From CAZVBV01 sp964509975 (GTDB lineage: Bacteria; Patescibacteriota; Gracilibacteria; UBA4473): 39,956 bases of DNA. Positions 6,838 through 14,838 of this stretch are shown piece after piece (positions within the stretch are counted from its first letter, which is position 1; every line of letters starts with the position of its first letter). The translations under genes and the position numbers were made by a program. Location of the stretch: the NCBI GenBank assembly GCA_964509975.1, contig CAZDZO010000009.1, forward strand, positions 1 through 39,956, written 5' to 3'. The notes under the pieces are model-generated. The model had not been told where the DNA came from. It made no database searches and saw only the letters and a program-made list of their open reading frames with translations.

Positions 6838-8055
6838 CTACAGATTTTTCGCATAATCGATCATCGCCTGCACTTTCTGGTCATTTAAATGTCCATCCCA
6901 AAAAGCGACTTCTTTTCCATTCGTGACAATCAGGGCCATCATACTCTCGACCTTATATGCCTTCCGTCCAGATGGACTATCCGCATAAATTGGCAATTTA
7001 TCGCTCAAATTATATTCTTTTTTTAAACGTTCTGCCGCTTTTGGATGATCCATACTCATACAATAAATCTCGTAATGCTCTAAGAGTTCCTCAATGTTAT
7101 CATTCAACGCCTTCATAGTCGGCGGCGTTGATGGACATCCATACGAATAGAAAACCTGAATAACTGGCTTCTCATGTTCCTCTGGGTTGAATTGAATCGT
7201 GTCCTGATTATCCAAAGAGACAATCTCATAGGACTTGGCAGAATTTTTATTGTACGTAATTGGCCAATCTGGTAATTCTAATACTGGTGGTGATTCAGGA
7301 TTTACCACAATATTTCTTCGTTCAACGAAGGAGTGACCTTTTTTGAGATCTCCACGAAATACCATTTCGTAATAGCTTTCCTTTTTCCAGGGAACACCAT
7401 CTTCGTTAAAATAATAAAGATCTCTATGGATCTCTTTTTCAGATTTTTTACCTGTAGATTTAAATTCTAATCCAATACGATCTTTCTTAAACCATGTTCC
7501 ATACCGAAATGGTATGGTATCAACCTCATTAGCCTTTGCCATATTAGTAAGCAATCGATCATTGTTTCCTAAAAGAGCCTCCATCATAAAGAAATTAATA
7601 TACAACGGGTTGTATCGGGATTTGTCGAGTCTTCCATATCCATTCGTCTGAGGATCATCGATCCATATTATTTTTTCTGGTGTTTTAACAGAAATCTGCC
7701 TGTTACCATCATAAATAAATCCACTCCAGAGTGAGTCGTGCACAGGCTTTCCGGTAGAGGTTTCTCCCCAGATTTGAAAGTCTGCCCAATGTCCATCTAC
7801 GTCCTCTGGAACGTCTCTTTGCCAGATATGTCCAACTGTTAAAAAGGTGTCTTTAAACGCCTTTGCATCGGTGCGATCCGTGCCCTGTATGACATCGAAT
7901 TCGATGGTTACAATCGTATCCATCGTGGCTTGAAATTGCTTAACCATCTCTGTTGTTTTTTCATGAGAGATCAGCATTTGTCTTGTAGTGCAAGACGATA
8001 ATCCAAGTGCTCCTATCAGGAGTACAAGGAAGAAAAGTTGTTTCTTTGTCTTCAT
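6838..8055 (-). CDS. Lipoprotein with C-terminal thioredoxin-like (TlpA/AhpC-type) domain
   Basis: 405 residues. The lipoprotein signal MKTKK..LGLSSC has its lipidation Cys at 22. Residues about 30-280 are a beta-rich region of unknown function. Residues about 290-405 look like a thioredoxin fold: VIQVFYSYGCPSTPPTMKAL, then a strand/helix series and KVESMMALIVTNGKEV. The CxxC active site is reduced to a single cysteine (GCPSTP, C307), so disulfide reductase activity of the classic kind is unlikely; a peroxiredoxin-like or structural role is possible. Overall style (lipobox SSC, long N-terminal domain, TlpA-like end) resembles Bacteroidota lipoproteins, so transfer is possible but unproven. 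A strong terminator follows. Confidence 0.7.
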   Translation of the reverse strand: MKTKKQLFFLVLLIGALGLSSCTTRQMLISHEKTTEMVKQFQATMDTIVTIEFDVIQGTDRTDAKAFKDTFLTVGHIWQRDVPEDVDGHWADFQIWGETSTGKPVHDSLWSGFIYDGNRQISVKTPEKIIWIDDPQTNGYGRLDKSRYNPLYINFFMMEALLGNNDRLLTNMAKANEVDTIPFRYGTWFKKDRIGLEFKSTGKKSEKEIHRDLYYFNEDGVPWKKESYYEMVFRGDLKKGHSFVERRNIVVNPESPPVLELPDWPITYNKNSAKSYEIVSLDNQDTIQFNPEEHEKPVIQVFYSYGCPSTPPTMKALNDNIEELLEHYEIYCMSMDHPKAAERLKKEYNLSDKLPIYADSPSGRKAYKVESMMALIVTNGKEVAFWDGHLNDQKVQAMIDYAKNL

Positions 8056-8377
8056 AATCGTTTTAATTAATTGAGGTTCGTGTTTTCTAATTATTATTTT
8101 TAAAATATTTCATCTTTTTTAATCTGTGTTGTACTGCCAAAGAACATCGTTGGAGACGCGCTCCAAAAATGTCAGAGGCAACACCAAACGAAACCTTTTT
8201 TACTAAAAAAGGTAGTTATTGTCAATAGGTTAGAATTTTTATTTGGCGTAACGGGGTACTCAGTCGTTTCATTCCTTCGTGACGTCGTCGCACGAAAAGA
8301 AAATGCCTACGACGCTTTCTTTTCTAAACTCCTCGTATCGAACCTTGGGTTCGCCTCTCGGTGACTTCGTCACCAAA
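8056..8377. other. Noncoding spacer between lipoprotein gene and tRNA-Gly
   Basis: About 320 nt with no credible gene. It holds a perfect 6-bp hairpin GGTGAC-TTC-GTCACC at 8360-8374 and other short inverted repeats. Weak reading frames here run into the tRNA and are not believed. Confidence 0.5.
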
Positions 8378-8418
8378 GGAAAAAACCATTACCCCCTTTG
8401 GGGGCACTGGTTTTTTCC
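8378..8418 (-). terminator. Terminator of tRNA-Gly
   Basis: Nested hairpin directly after the tRNA CCA end: GGAAAAAACCA pairs with TGGTTTTTTCC, with an inner CCCCC-AAA-GGGGG stem (minus strand). The T6 tract is inside the 3' arm. Confidence 0.65.
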
Positions 8419-8493
8419 TGGAGCGCGTAACGGGAGTCGAACCCGTATCTCAGCCTTGGCAAGGCCGTGTAATAGCCACTATACGATACGCGC
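8419..8493 (-). tRNA. tRNA-Gly (anticodon GCC), CCA encoded
   Basis: 75 nt. The acceptor GCGCGTA pairs with TACGCGC; D-arm TCGTATAGTGGCTATTA; anticodon loop TTGCCAA gives anticodon GCC; T-arm ACGGGTTCGACTCCCGT. The 3' CCA is encoded. It is located downstream of rpoB on the same strand. Confidence 0.93.
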
Positions 8494-8508
8494 GTTTTGA
8501 AGGAGCCT

Positions 8509-8554
8509 GTATCTCACCCCGCAATGCGGGGCGTGTAGACTATACGATACGCGC
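8509..8554 (-). pseudogene. Truncated tRNA-Gly 5' half
   Basis: Repeats the tRNA-Gly 5' acceptor and D-arm start (GCGCGTATCGTATAGT) and the ..GTGAGATAC variable region, but the anticodon arm is replaced by a CCCCGC-ATT-GCGGGG hairpin and no T-arm follows. It lies 15 nt upstream of the intact tRNA-Gly. Nonfunctional as a tRNA. Confidence 0.55.
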
Positions 8555-8563
8555 TAATAATCC

Positions 8564-8591
8564 CAGCCCGGGCTCTTTGGAGCCCGGGCTG
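8564..8591 (-). terminator. Terminator-like hairpin after rpoB
   Basis: Perfect 12-bp stem CAGCCCGGGCTC / GAGCCCGGGCTG with a 4-nt loop, 12 nt past the rpoB stop. There is no strong T-run, but the stem is very stable. Confidence 0.55.
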
Positions 8592-8603
8592 AAGTATTTC
8601 AAT

Positions 8604-11600
8604 CTACTCTTTCACTTTGTCTTCACCTTCTTCGATTCCTGTTTCATCTCCATCTTTCGTCATGTCTCCAGTTTCGGTTTCGTCCACAACTTCTTTCACA
8701 TCTTCAGAGTCTTCTATCAAGGCTTTTTCTTTCGGTGCTTCTTCTTTAGCAAGACGATCGGAAGCAGTTTCAATTTCTGCTACTTCTCCGTCTTGTAGAA
8801 GATCAACTTTAAGTCCTAATGCTTGAAGTTCTTTCGTCAACACATTGAATGATTCTGGCACAGATACCAATTCAATTGGATCTCCCTTCACAATCGCATC
8901 ATATGCTTCTGCACGTCCATGTACGTCATCTGATTTGATCGTTAGCATTTCTTGCAATGTGTGTGCCACACCATATGCCTCAAGTGCCCACACCTCCATT
9001 TCTCCAAATCGCTGTCCTCCGTTTTGAGCTTTTCCTCCGAATGGTTGTTGTGTTACCAATGAATATGGCCCCACAGAACGCGCATGCATCTTATCTTCTA
9101 CCAAGTGGATCAATTTCAACATGTATACGGTTCCTACCACTGTGCGATGATCAAATGATTCCCCTGTTCGTCCATCATACAATTGGAATTTTCCGTCTTC
9201 TGGGTAATCATTTTCTTTCAAGAAATTCTGGATTTTATCCACTTTAATTCCATGAAGAACTGGTGTCGCCACCTTAATACCCATTTTTGAAGCGGCCATT
9301 CCAAGGTGTGTTTCAAGTACCTGCCCAATATTCATACGAGAAGACACTCCAAGTGGATTAAGAATGATATCAACTGGTGTTCCATCTTCAAGATATGGCA
9401 TATCTTCTGACGCTACAATTCGAGAGATCACTCCCTTGTTTCCGTGTCGTCCGGCCATTTTATCTCCCGCTTCAAGGTGTCGCATTTGAGCCACTTTTAC
9501 TTGAACTCGTTTGATAACACCTGTTGGAAGATCATCTCCTTCATTTCGATCGAGAATCGCCACTGCAATTACTTTTCCTCCAGATCCTCTCGGAAGACGA
9601 AGTGAAGAATCTTTCACGTCATGTGCCTTTTCTCCAAAAATCGCTCGCAAAAGTCGATCTTCAGCCGTCAATTCCGTTTCTCCTTTTGGCGTTACTTTTC
9701 CTGCCAAGATGTCTCCTGCCAAAACCGTTGCCCCAACTCGCACCAATCCCATTTCGTCCAAATCTTTCAATTTCATAGCGGCCACATTTGGAATATCAGC
9801 CGTCAATTCTTCCGCTCCCAGTTTTGTGTCTCGTACATCCAGTTCGTATTTTTCAATATGAATTGAATTAAAGAGTCCTTCTTTCACGATTCTATCCGAC
9901 ACGATCACCGCATCCTCGTAGTTGTATCCACTCCAAGACATGTACGCTACCGTCAGATTTTGCCCAAGTGCCAATTCTCCATTTTGAACCGCAGCTCCAT
10001 CAATAAGCACATCTCCTTTCTTTACTTTTTCTCCCGCTTCTACGCGAGCTCTCTGTGTAATACACGTTGATTGATTTGTTCGGTAAAAGTTTGTGACAGG
10101 AAATATAATTTTCTTTCCTGATTTTCCAATAAAAACGACTTCATTCGCATCTGCATATTTGATTTCTCCAGATTCTGGAGCTCGAATACTTTGATCATGA
10201 GACGTAATTCCTTCCATTCCCGTTCCCACCACTGGAGATTGAGGTTTAATCAAAGGCACCGCTTGTCGTTGCATGTTTGATCCCATTAAGGCACGCGTAT
10301 TATCGTCATGCTCAAGGAATGAAATAAGCGCTGTTGAAAGCGACACCAATTGTTTTGGTGACACATCGATATGTGAAATATCTTTTTCGTTATAAGAACC
10401 CGGTTCATAATTTTTTCGAGCAGAGATAGTTGGTTTTACAAATTCTCCTTTTTCATTTAGCACCGTGTTCGCTTGCGCAATACACATTTCCTTCTCATCT
10501 TCTGCATCATAATAAGAAACATCTTTTGTCACGTATGCTCGCACAGGCACTTCTTTGATATCTTTAAGTTTCTTAATTTCTTTTGCTGTTTTGCTATCAA
10601 TAACAATTCCTGCTTTTACAACAATTTTTCGACCGTCTTTAATATCTGTTCCCGCCATTCGTCCAGTTGCTGCCGCACCATCGTTGGCGACAGTGTGAAG
10701 TACTTTTCGGTAAGGTGTTTCAATAAATCCGTATTGATTCACTCGTGCGTAAGATGCCAAGTGCAATACCAAACCAATATTCGGTCCCTCTGGTGTCGTT
10801 ACTGGACAAATACGTCCGTAATGAGATGGGTGCACGTCACGAACCTCAAAAGACGCTCGTTCCCGAGATAATCCCCCAGGTCCCATCGCAGAAATTCGAC
10901 GTTTATGTTCAAGTTCTGCTAATGGATTTGTTTGATCCATGAATTGTGACAATTGTGATGACGCAAAGAACTCATGCATCGCCGCGGTAATCGGCCGACA
11001 GTTCACAATTTGAGTCGGTGTTACTTCCTCAAGGTCCACAATAGACATTCTGTCACGAACAATTCGTTCTGTTCGAAGAAGTCCTACTCGGAATTTATTT
11101 TGTACTAATTCCCCCACCGCACGAATACGTCGATTTGCCAAGTGATCAATATCATCCGCACCTTGTCCTTCTCCTTTGTTAAGGAGAATAAGTTCACGCA
11201 CCATTTCAATGAAGTCTTCAATTCTGAACACACGTCCTTTCGCGTTATCTTTTGTATTAAGTCCAAATTTCTTATTAATTTTATATCGTGCAATCGGTCC
11301 AAGATCGTATTTTCGGTAGTTATGAAACATTTCTTCCAAAAACGCTTTGGCATTTTCGGCAGTTGCCAAGTCCCCTGGACGAATTCGTTTATACACTCCT
11401 TGCCACGCATCTTTCTCCGTTTCTGACTCGTCTTTAAGAATTGTTTTGGCAATTGGATTCTCTTCTCCCATATCATCCAATTCATTTTTAAAGAGGGCAA
11501 GAATTTCTTCATTTGTTTTGTATCCAAAGGCTCGCAAGAACATAGATACGGCAATTTTTCGTTTTCGATCAACTTTCACCCAAACAAGACCTTTTTTATC

Positions 11601-12140
11601 GGTCTCAATTTCGAGCCATGCCCCTCGTTTAGGGATCATTTTGGCGCTGTAGGTTCCTGGGATGGCATTATTTTTGGCAAAGAAAATACCAGGACTTCGC
11701 ACAATTTGAGAAACGATAATTCGTTCAATACCATTCACAAGGAACGTTCCTTGTTCTGTAATTTGTGGAATTTGTCCGAAATACACATCTTGCTCTTTAA
11801 TTTCTCCCGTCTCCAAATTCGTCAACGCAACGTGCGCACGAATAATAGATTCGTAAGAAAGTCCCTTTTCTCGACAAAGGGGAATGTCGTATTTGGGAGG
11901 TTCAATTTCATAGTCTTTGATCTCCAGTCTCAATTTTTTCCCAGTCGCGTCTTCAATTGGGTTAATTTCTTCTAACAATTCACCGATTCCATGATCCATG
12001 AACCATTTGTATGAATCTATTTGAACACCGATGAGGTTAGGAAATGGAAAGTCTTCTTCCACGTCCGTAAAAAAATACCGACCGCCGACTTCTTTCGTTG
12101 GGGTCAATTTTGCGGGAAATTGTATGGTTTTTTTTGCCAT
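8604..12140 (-). CDS. rpoB: DNA-directed RNA polymerase subunit beta
   Basis: 1178 residues, normal bacterial length. This is the beta subunit of RNA polymerase, forming one side of the catalytic cleft and the rifampicin pocket. The rifampicin region is intact (SSQLSQFMDQTNPLAELEHK, then RRISAMGPGGLSRERASF, around residues 390-430), as are the DVHPSHYGRICPVTTPEGPN block, the GDKMAGRHGNKGVISRI region (about 890-910) and the C-terminal MEVWALEAYG. An acidic tail of about 50 residues (EDSEDVKEVVDETETGD..) ends the protein. Unusually, rpoC does not follow: hairpins and tRNA-Gly come next, and rplJ-rplL are 25 kb away. A strong promoter gives it a leader of about 110 nt. Confidence 0.97.
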   Translation of the reverse strand: MAKKTIQFPAKLTPTKEVGGRYFFTDVEEDFPFPNLIGVQIDSYKWFMDHGIGELLEEINPIEDATGKKLRLEIKDYEIEPPKYDIPLCREKGLSYESIIRAHVALTNLETGEIKEQDVYFGQIPQITEQGTFLVNGIERIIVSQIVRSPGIFFAKNNAIPGTYSAKMIPKRGAWLEIETDKKGLVWVKVDRKRKIAVSMFLRAFGYKTNEEILALFKNELDDMGEENPIAKTILKDESETEKDAWQGVYKRIRPGDLATAENAKAFLEEMFHNYRKYDLGPIARYKINKKFGLNTKDNAKGRVFRIEDFIEMVRELILLNKGEGQGADDIDHLANRRIRAVGELVQNKFRVGLLRTERIVRDRMSIVDLEEVTPTQIVNCRPITAAMHEFFASSQLSQFMDQTNPLAELEHKRRISAMGPGGLSRERASFEVRDVHPSHYGRICPVTTPEGPNIGLVLHLASYARVNQYGFIETPYRKVLHTVANDGAAATGRMAGTDIKDGRKIVVKAGIVIDSKTAKEIKKLKDIKEVPVRAYVTKDVSYYDAEDEKEMCIAQANTVLNEKGEFVKPTISARKNYEPGSYNEKDISHIDVSPKQLVSLSTALISFLEHDDNTRALMGSNMQRQAVPLIKPQSPVVGTGMEGITSHDQSIRAPESGEIKYADANEVVFIGKSGKKIIFPVTNFYRTNQSTCITQRARVEAGEKVKKGDVLIDGAAVQNGELALGQNLTVAYMSWSGYNYEDAVIVSDRIVKEGLFNSIHIEKYELDVRDTKLGAEELTADIPNVAAMKLKDLDEMGLVRVGATVLAGDILAGKVTPKGETELTAEDRLLRAIFGEKAHDVKDSSLRLPRGSGGKVIAVAILDRNEGDDLPTGVIKRVQVKVAQMRHLEAGDKMAGRHGNKGVISRIVASEDMPYLEDGTPVDIILNPLGVSSRMNIGQVLETHLGMAASKMGIKVATPVLHGIKVDKIQNFLKENDYPEDGKFQLYDGRTGESFDHRTVVGTVYMLKLIHLVEDKMHARSVGPYSLVTQQPFGGKAQNGGQRFGEMEVWALEAYGVAHTLQEMLTIKSDDVHGRAEAYDAIVKGDPIELVSVPESFNVLTKELQALGLKVDLLQDGEVAEIETASDRLAKEEAPKEKALIEDSEDVKEVVDETETGDMTKDGDETGIEEGEDKVKE

Positions 12141-12258
12141 TTTTTACTTAAGTAAGGAATAAAAATGAAGCAAGAAAATCACGAAATCACCCTTTTTAGG
12201 GGGTCTCTTTCCCGAGAGTTACTGCCGAAAACGAAATGTAGCTTTCACTTCGTGCGAA

Positions 12259-12286
12259 AGTGTAGATAGGGAGAGGGAAATGTCAA
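12259..12286 (-). promoter_or_regulatory. Promoter of rpoB
   Basis: TTGACA (12281-12286), 16-nt spacer, TACACT (12259-12264) on the minus strand. The roughly 110-nt leader contains small hairpins, including CTTTC..GAAAG (about 12242-12260) and ACCC..GGGT (about 12188-12203), which could carry regulation. Confidence 0.65.
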
Positions 12287-12365
12287 AAGTTTTTAGAATA
12301 AAACTTGCCCCCTTGTGTCATTTATTGTAAAAGGTGCATACTTTTTTATTAAAAGATGAAAAAAA

Positions 12366-12845
12366 ATGATTGAAAAAAGTGCCCTCATTGAGAAAACAGT
12401 TCCCTATGTCTTGACTCCTCCACCGATTGAACAGATCATAGAGGGTCAATTCACTCTTACTCTATTTGCTAAAGATGTTTTGCGTGAATTTTTTAATACC
12501 CCGAAGGATACCGATCCATCTCTACATATAAACGATATTTTTGAGAAAATTCAAAAAGACATTGACGATTCTTCTTTTCTAAATTCCGAAAAAGGGAAAA
12601 AAATGATAAGTCTATATAACGAAATTCTATGTAACATAGTAGAAGAAATCAAAAAAACAAAAACTGAATCAATGCTCCTGCTAACGAAAGTTGTTAAATT
12701 TGAGGAATTTCTTTCACCAGTAGCACATCCGAAAAACAAATTACTAAAAATTATAGAGAAAACCGATATCAATTTAAAAAGAACAAAAGACCTTATAACG
12801 GAATTAGATGCTCTAAAGAAAGACCAGAAAATCAAAAGTTTTTAG
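12366..12845 (+). CDS. Hypothetical protein
   Basis: 159 residues, not recognised. Predicted mostly helical, A/T-rich, no signal peptide or membrane segment; residues about 65-105 and 120-155 are amphipathic and Lys/Glu-rich, suggesting helical bundles or a coiled coil. The start ATG at 12366 follows an A-run. A weak promoter (TTGTAA 12325-12330, 16 nt, TATTAA 12347-12352) would give a leader of only about 7 nt. It is divergent from rpoB. The unbroken frame supports a real but lineage-specific gene. Confidence 0.5.
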   Translation: MIEKSALIEKTVPYVLTPPPIEQIIEGQFTLTLFAKDVLREFFNTPKDTDPSLHINDIFEKIQKDIDDSSFLNSEKGKKMISLYNEILCNIVEEIKKTKTESMLLLTKVVKFEEFLSPVAHPKNKLLKIIEKTDINLKRTKDLITELDALKKDQKIKSF

Positions 12846-13151
12846 GGATTTTTTGCCCCAATTTCCCTCCTTCCCGCGCAGGCGGGAATCTAGTTAAAAA
12901 AGAATACTAAAATCTCCAATAAAAATAATTTACTAATCGTTTTACAGCTTTTGATAAAGATAATTTATTCCCTCTCTTTAAGATTCTTGATACTTCTAGT
13001 TCCCTAATCTGCAATAAAGATTGCATTTCTCTTTGACCGTTTCTCTCTATCAACTTTTTTTCATCTTAATTTTTATGCTGGCGGAGAGAACGGGATGACG
13101 CTCCGCTATTTTACGAACCCTGGGCCTGGGTTCAAATCCCGTCACAAAAGC
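12846..13151. other. Noncoding spacer with repeat, tRNA scars and a doubtful short frame
   Basis: Holds a CATTCC-family hairpin (TTCCCGC..GCGGGAA, 12871-12888), a tRNA-Ser 3'-end fragment (13070-13096) and a tRNA-like T-arm GGGTTCAAATCCCGTC (about 13127-13143, plus strand). A minus-strand frame of 48 codons (12907-13053, TTG start, ending VNYFYWRF) could encode a small basic peptide, but start and conservation are unknown. Confidence 0.4.
13070..13096 (-). pseudogene. tRNA-Ser 3'-end fragment
   Basis: 27 nt matching 13181-13207 at 26 positions: the tRNA-Ser acceptor 3' strand, CCA and 9 nt of 3' flank (TTTTTATGC). It is a displaced tRNA end 111 nt from the intact gene, the kind of scar left by integration or recombination at a tRNA. 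Confidence 0.55.
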
Positions 13152-13177
13152 AAAAAAACCGAAGGGGCAAGCCCTTC
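13152..13177 (-). terminator. Terminator of tRNA-Ser
   Basis: GAAGGG stem with CTTGC loop and CCCTTC, followed by GG and TTTTTTT (minus strand). A T-run on the other side makes it work in both directions. Confidence 0.75.
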
Positions 13178-13189
13178 ATTTTTTTATGC

Positions 13190-13279
13190 TGGCGGAGAGA
13201 GCGGGATTCGAACCCGCGGTACAATTGCTTGCACACACGCTTTCCAAGCGTGCGCGTTAGACCACTCCGCCATCTCTCC
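13190..13279 (-). tRNA. tRNA-Ser (anticodon GGA), CCA encoded
   Basis: 90 nt with the long variable arm of a class II tRNA. Acceptor GGAGAGA/TCTCTCC; anticodon arm GCACGCTTGGAAAGCGTG? gives loop TTGGAAA and anticodon GGA; T-arm GCGGGTTCGAATCCCGC; G discriminator and encoded CCA. Confidence 0.94.
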
Positions 13280-13344
13280 TTAATCTGAATAAAACCGACA
13301 AGAACGCGACGATTGTACGAAAAAGAAGGAGAAGGGCAAATTCA

Positions 13345-13376
13345 GGATCCGGATCCCCCTTGGGATCCGGATCCTA
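13345..13376 (-). terminator. Hairpin terminator after the U32 gene
   Basis: Perfect 14-bp stem AGGATCCGGATCCC / GGGATCCGGATCCT with a 4-nt loop, 4 nt past the stop codon. It consists of tandem GGATCC units; a related TGGGATCCGGATCCCA palindrome occurs in coding DNA at 20461-20476. Confidence 0.6.
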
Positions 13377-13380
13377 TGTG

Positions 13381-14658
13381 CTAATTTTGAACTCGATCCT
13401 TCAACCGCTCTCCCTCCTCATCAATATCCACAATCACAAACACCTCATCATTCGCTCGCACGAGTGAGTCGGTAACGAAGGTGACAATGTCGCCTTTTTT
13501 CGCGTGTTCAATAACTTCCCCTTCCTCATCTCGCAGTTCTGAAATCTTCTGCTTCACCGTTCCGGTGGTGTTCCCAATGATGTACACCTCGTCTCCCGTT
13601 TTGAGTTGCTCTGCCTGAATAATAATCTCAGCCACATTTTTCTTTGGGAAATAATGCGTGACTTTCCCAAGTGATAACTTCCGAGTGGTCGCAACAGAAC
13701 CGTAGGATCGACTCCATGCTCCCACCGGTCGCCCGAAGTAAAACCCTTTGCTCAGTCCCCTGTTGTAAACCGATTTTAGATCAGTGAAAAGTTCTTCAAT
13801 AAGTTCTTCGTCATAGGTCTTGTTTTCAATAGCATCGAGCGCTTTTTTGTACGCTGTCACAACGGTGTGCACGTAATCGGGAGATCGTCCGCGTCCTTCA
13901 ATTTTGAGGGAATAAATCCCTGAGTCGATAACCTTGTCAAGGAAGTCTATCGCACACAAATCCTGTGGACTCATGACGTATTGATCCTGAACTTTTAACT
14001 CATCACCGGTTTCAGTGTCGGTAATCTTGTACGCTCGTCGACACATCTGACGACAGAGTCCTCGATTGGCAGACAAGTTGTGCTCAAACGCTGACATGAA
14101 ACATCGCCCACTCACAGAAATACACATCGCTCCGTGGATGAACGCTTCGATTTCAATCAGGTTTCCTTTTGGTCCGCGAATATCTTGTTCTTTAATCTGG
14201 TCCGCAATGAAACGAATTTGTTTGAGATCAAGCTCTCTTGCCAACACCACTCGATCGACGAACTGAGAGTAAAACTTCACTGCATTAATATTTGAAATAG
14301 AGAGTTGCGTCGAACAATGCACCTCCTGTCCAATCTCATGGCAATACCCAATAGCGGCCACGTCTGCCGCAATCACCGCATCGATGCCGTTCTTCTTCGC
14401 ACTGTTAATCAATGATTTCATGAGCTCTGCTTCCCGGTCGTAGACGATGGTGTTCAAAGTAATATACGTCTTCACATTTTTCGCATGACAGATGTCTGCA
14501 ATTTCTTTCAAATCCTCTAACGTGAAATTCTGCGCAGAAGACCCGGCTCGCATGTTCAAGTGCGTAATACCGAAATACACCGCATCCGCTCCAGCATTAA
14601 TTGCTGAATGAAGCGATTTATAGGAACCTGCAGGAGCGAGAAGTTCTACTGTTTTCAC
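13381..14658 (-). CDS. Peptidase U32 family protein (TrhP/YegQ-like, probable tRNA hydroxylation)
   Basis: 425 residues. N-terminal TIM-barrel part opens with ELLAPAGSYKSL; the family signature EAFIHGAMCISVSGRC lies at 171-186. Cysteines 179, 186, 202, 206 and 235 match the conserved Cys set of this family, which in characterised members is linked to an Fe-S cluster. E. coli TrhP (YegQ) and the Bacillus counterpart are needed for 5-hydroxyuridine at tRNA position 34; the length and C-terminal beta domain (about 335-420) fit this subgroup better than a secreted collagenase. Start is GTG at 14658, 6 nt after a -10, suggesting a leaderless GTG message. Exact substrate is inferred. Confidence 0.85.
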   Translation of the reverse strand: MKTVELLAPAGSYKSLHSAINAGADAVYFGITHLNMRAGSSAQNFTLEDLKEIADICHAKNVKTYITLNTIVYDREAELMKSLINSAKKNGIDAVIAADVAAIGYCHEIGQEVHCSTQLSISNINAVKFYSQFVDRVVLARELDLKQIRFIADQIKEQDIRGPKGNLIEIEAFIHGAMCISVSGRCFMSAFEHNLSANRGLCRQMCRRAYKITDTETGDELKVQDQYVMSPQDLCAIDFLDKVIDSGIYSLKIEGRGRSPDYVHTVVTAYKKALDAIENKTYDEELIEELFTDLKSVYNRGLSKGFYFGRPVGAWSRSYGSVATTRKLSLGKVTHYFPKKNVAEIIIQAEQLKTGDEVYIIGNTTGTVKQKISELRDEEGEVIEHAKKGDIVTFVTDSLVRANDEVFVIVDIDEEGERLKDRVQN

Positions 14659-14664
14659 TCAGGG

Positions 14665-14692
14665 ATTATTGTGAAAAATGCATACATTGCAA
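14665..14692 (-). promoter_or_regulatory. Promoter of the U32 gene (leaderless)
   Basis: TTGCAA (14687-14692), 16-nt spacer, AATAAT (14665-14670) on the minus strand; 6 nt before the GTG. Confidence 0.5.
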
Positions 14693-14700
14693 ATTTGTAG

Positions 14701-14775
14701 GGACAATGCATACCTTGTCCTTACTGTAGGGAACGCAGATCTGCGTCCCCTACAACCCACGGCTTAAGCCGTGGG
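14701..14775. repeat. Three consecutive inverted repeats between divergent genes
   Basis: GGACAA..TTGTCC (14701-14720), TGTAGGGAACGCAG / CTGCGTCCCCTACA (14725-14754) and the perfect CCCACGGCTTAAGCCGTGGG (14756-14775). They sit between the U32 and infB promoters. REP-like in style. Confidence 0.65.
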
Positions 14776-14797
14776 CATTCAAAATAAACAAAATCAC

Positions 14798-14826
14798 TAG
14801 ACAAACCGCTCCTAGATTAGTAGAGT
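14798..14826 (+). promoter_or_regulatory. Possible promoter of infB
   Basis: TAGACA (14798-14803), 17-nt spacer, TAGAGT (14821-14826), 12 nt before the ATG. A weaker match than the others. Confidence 0.4.
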
Positions 14827-14838
14827 GGCGCTCGTTAT

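Noticed and set aside
8509..8554. A second functional tRNA-Gly
   Set aside because: Only the 5' part matches; the T-arm and proper anticodon arm are missing.
8361..8798. Plus-strand frame of 145 codons over tRNA-Gly and the rpoB end
   Set aside because: It runs across the tRNA, a terminator and antisense to rpoB; no plausible protein.
12907..13053. 48-codon minus-strand frame ending VNYFYWRF
   Set aside because: TTG start, no promoter or ribosome site, overlaps no known family; kept only as a remark in the spacer entry.
13127..13143. Plus-strand tRNA suggested by GGGTTCAAATCCCGTC
   Set aside because: Only a T-arm-like sequence; no matching acceptor, D-arm or anticodon arm upstream.
13095..13283. 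Plus-strand reading frame with SGIRTRGT-like peptide
   Set aside because: It is the antisense of tRNA-Ser; such peptides are well-known false gene calls over tRNAs.
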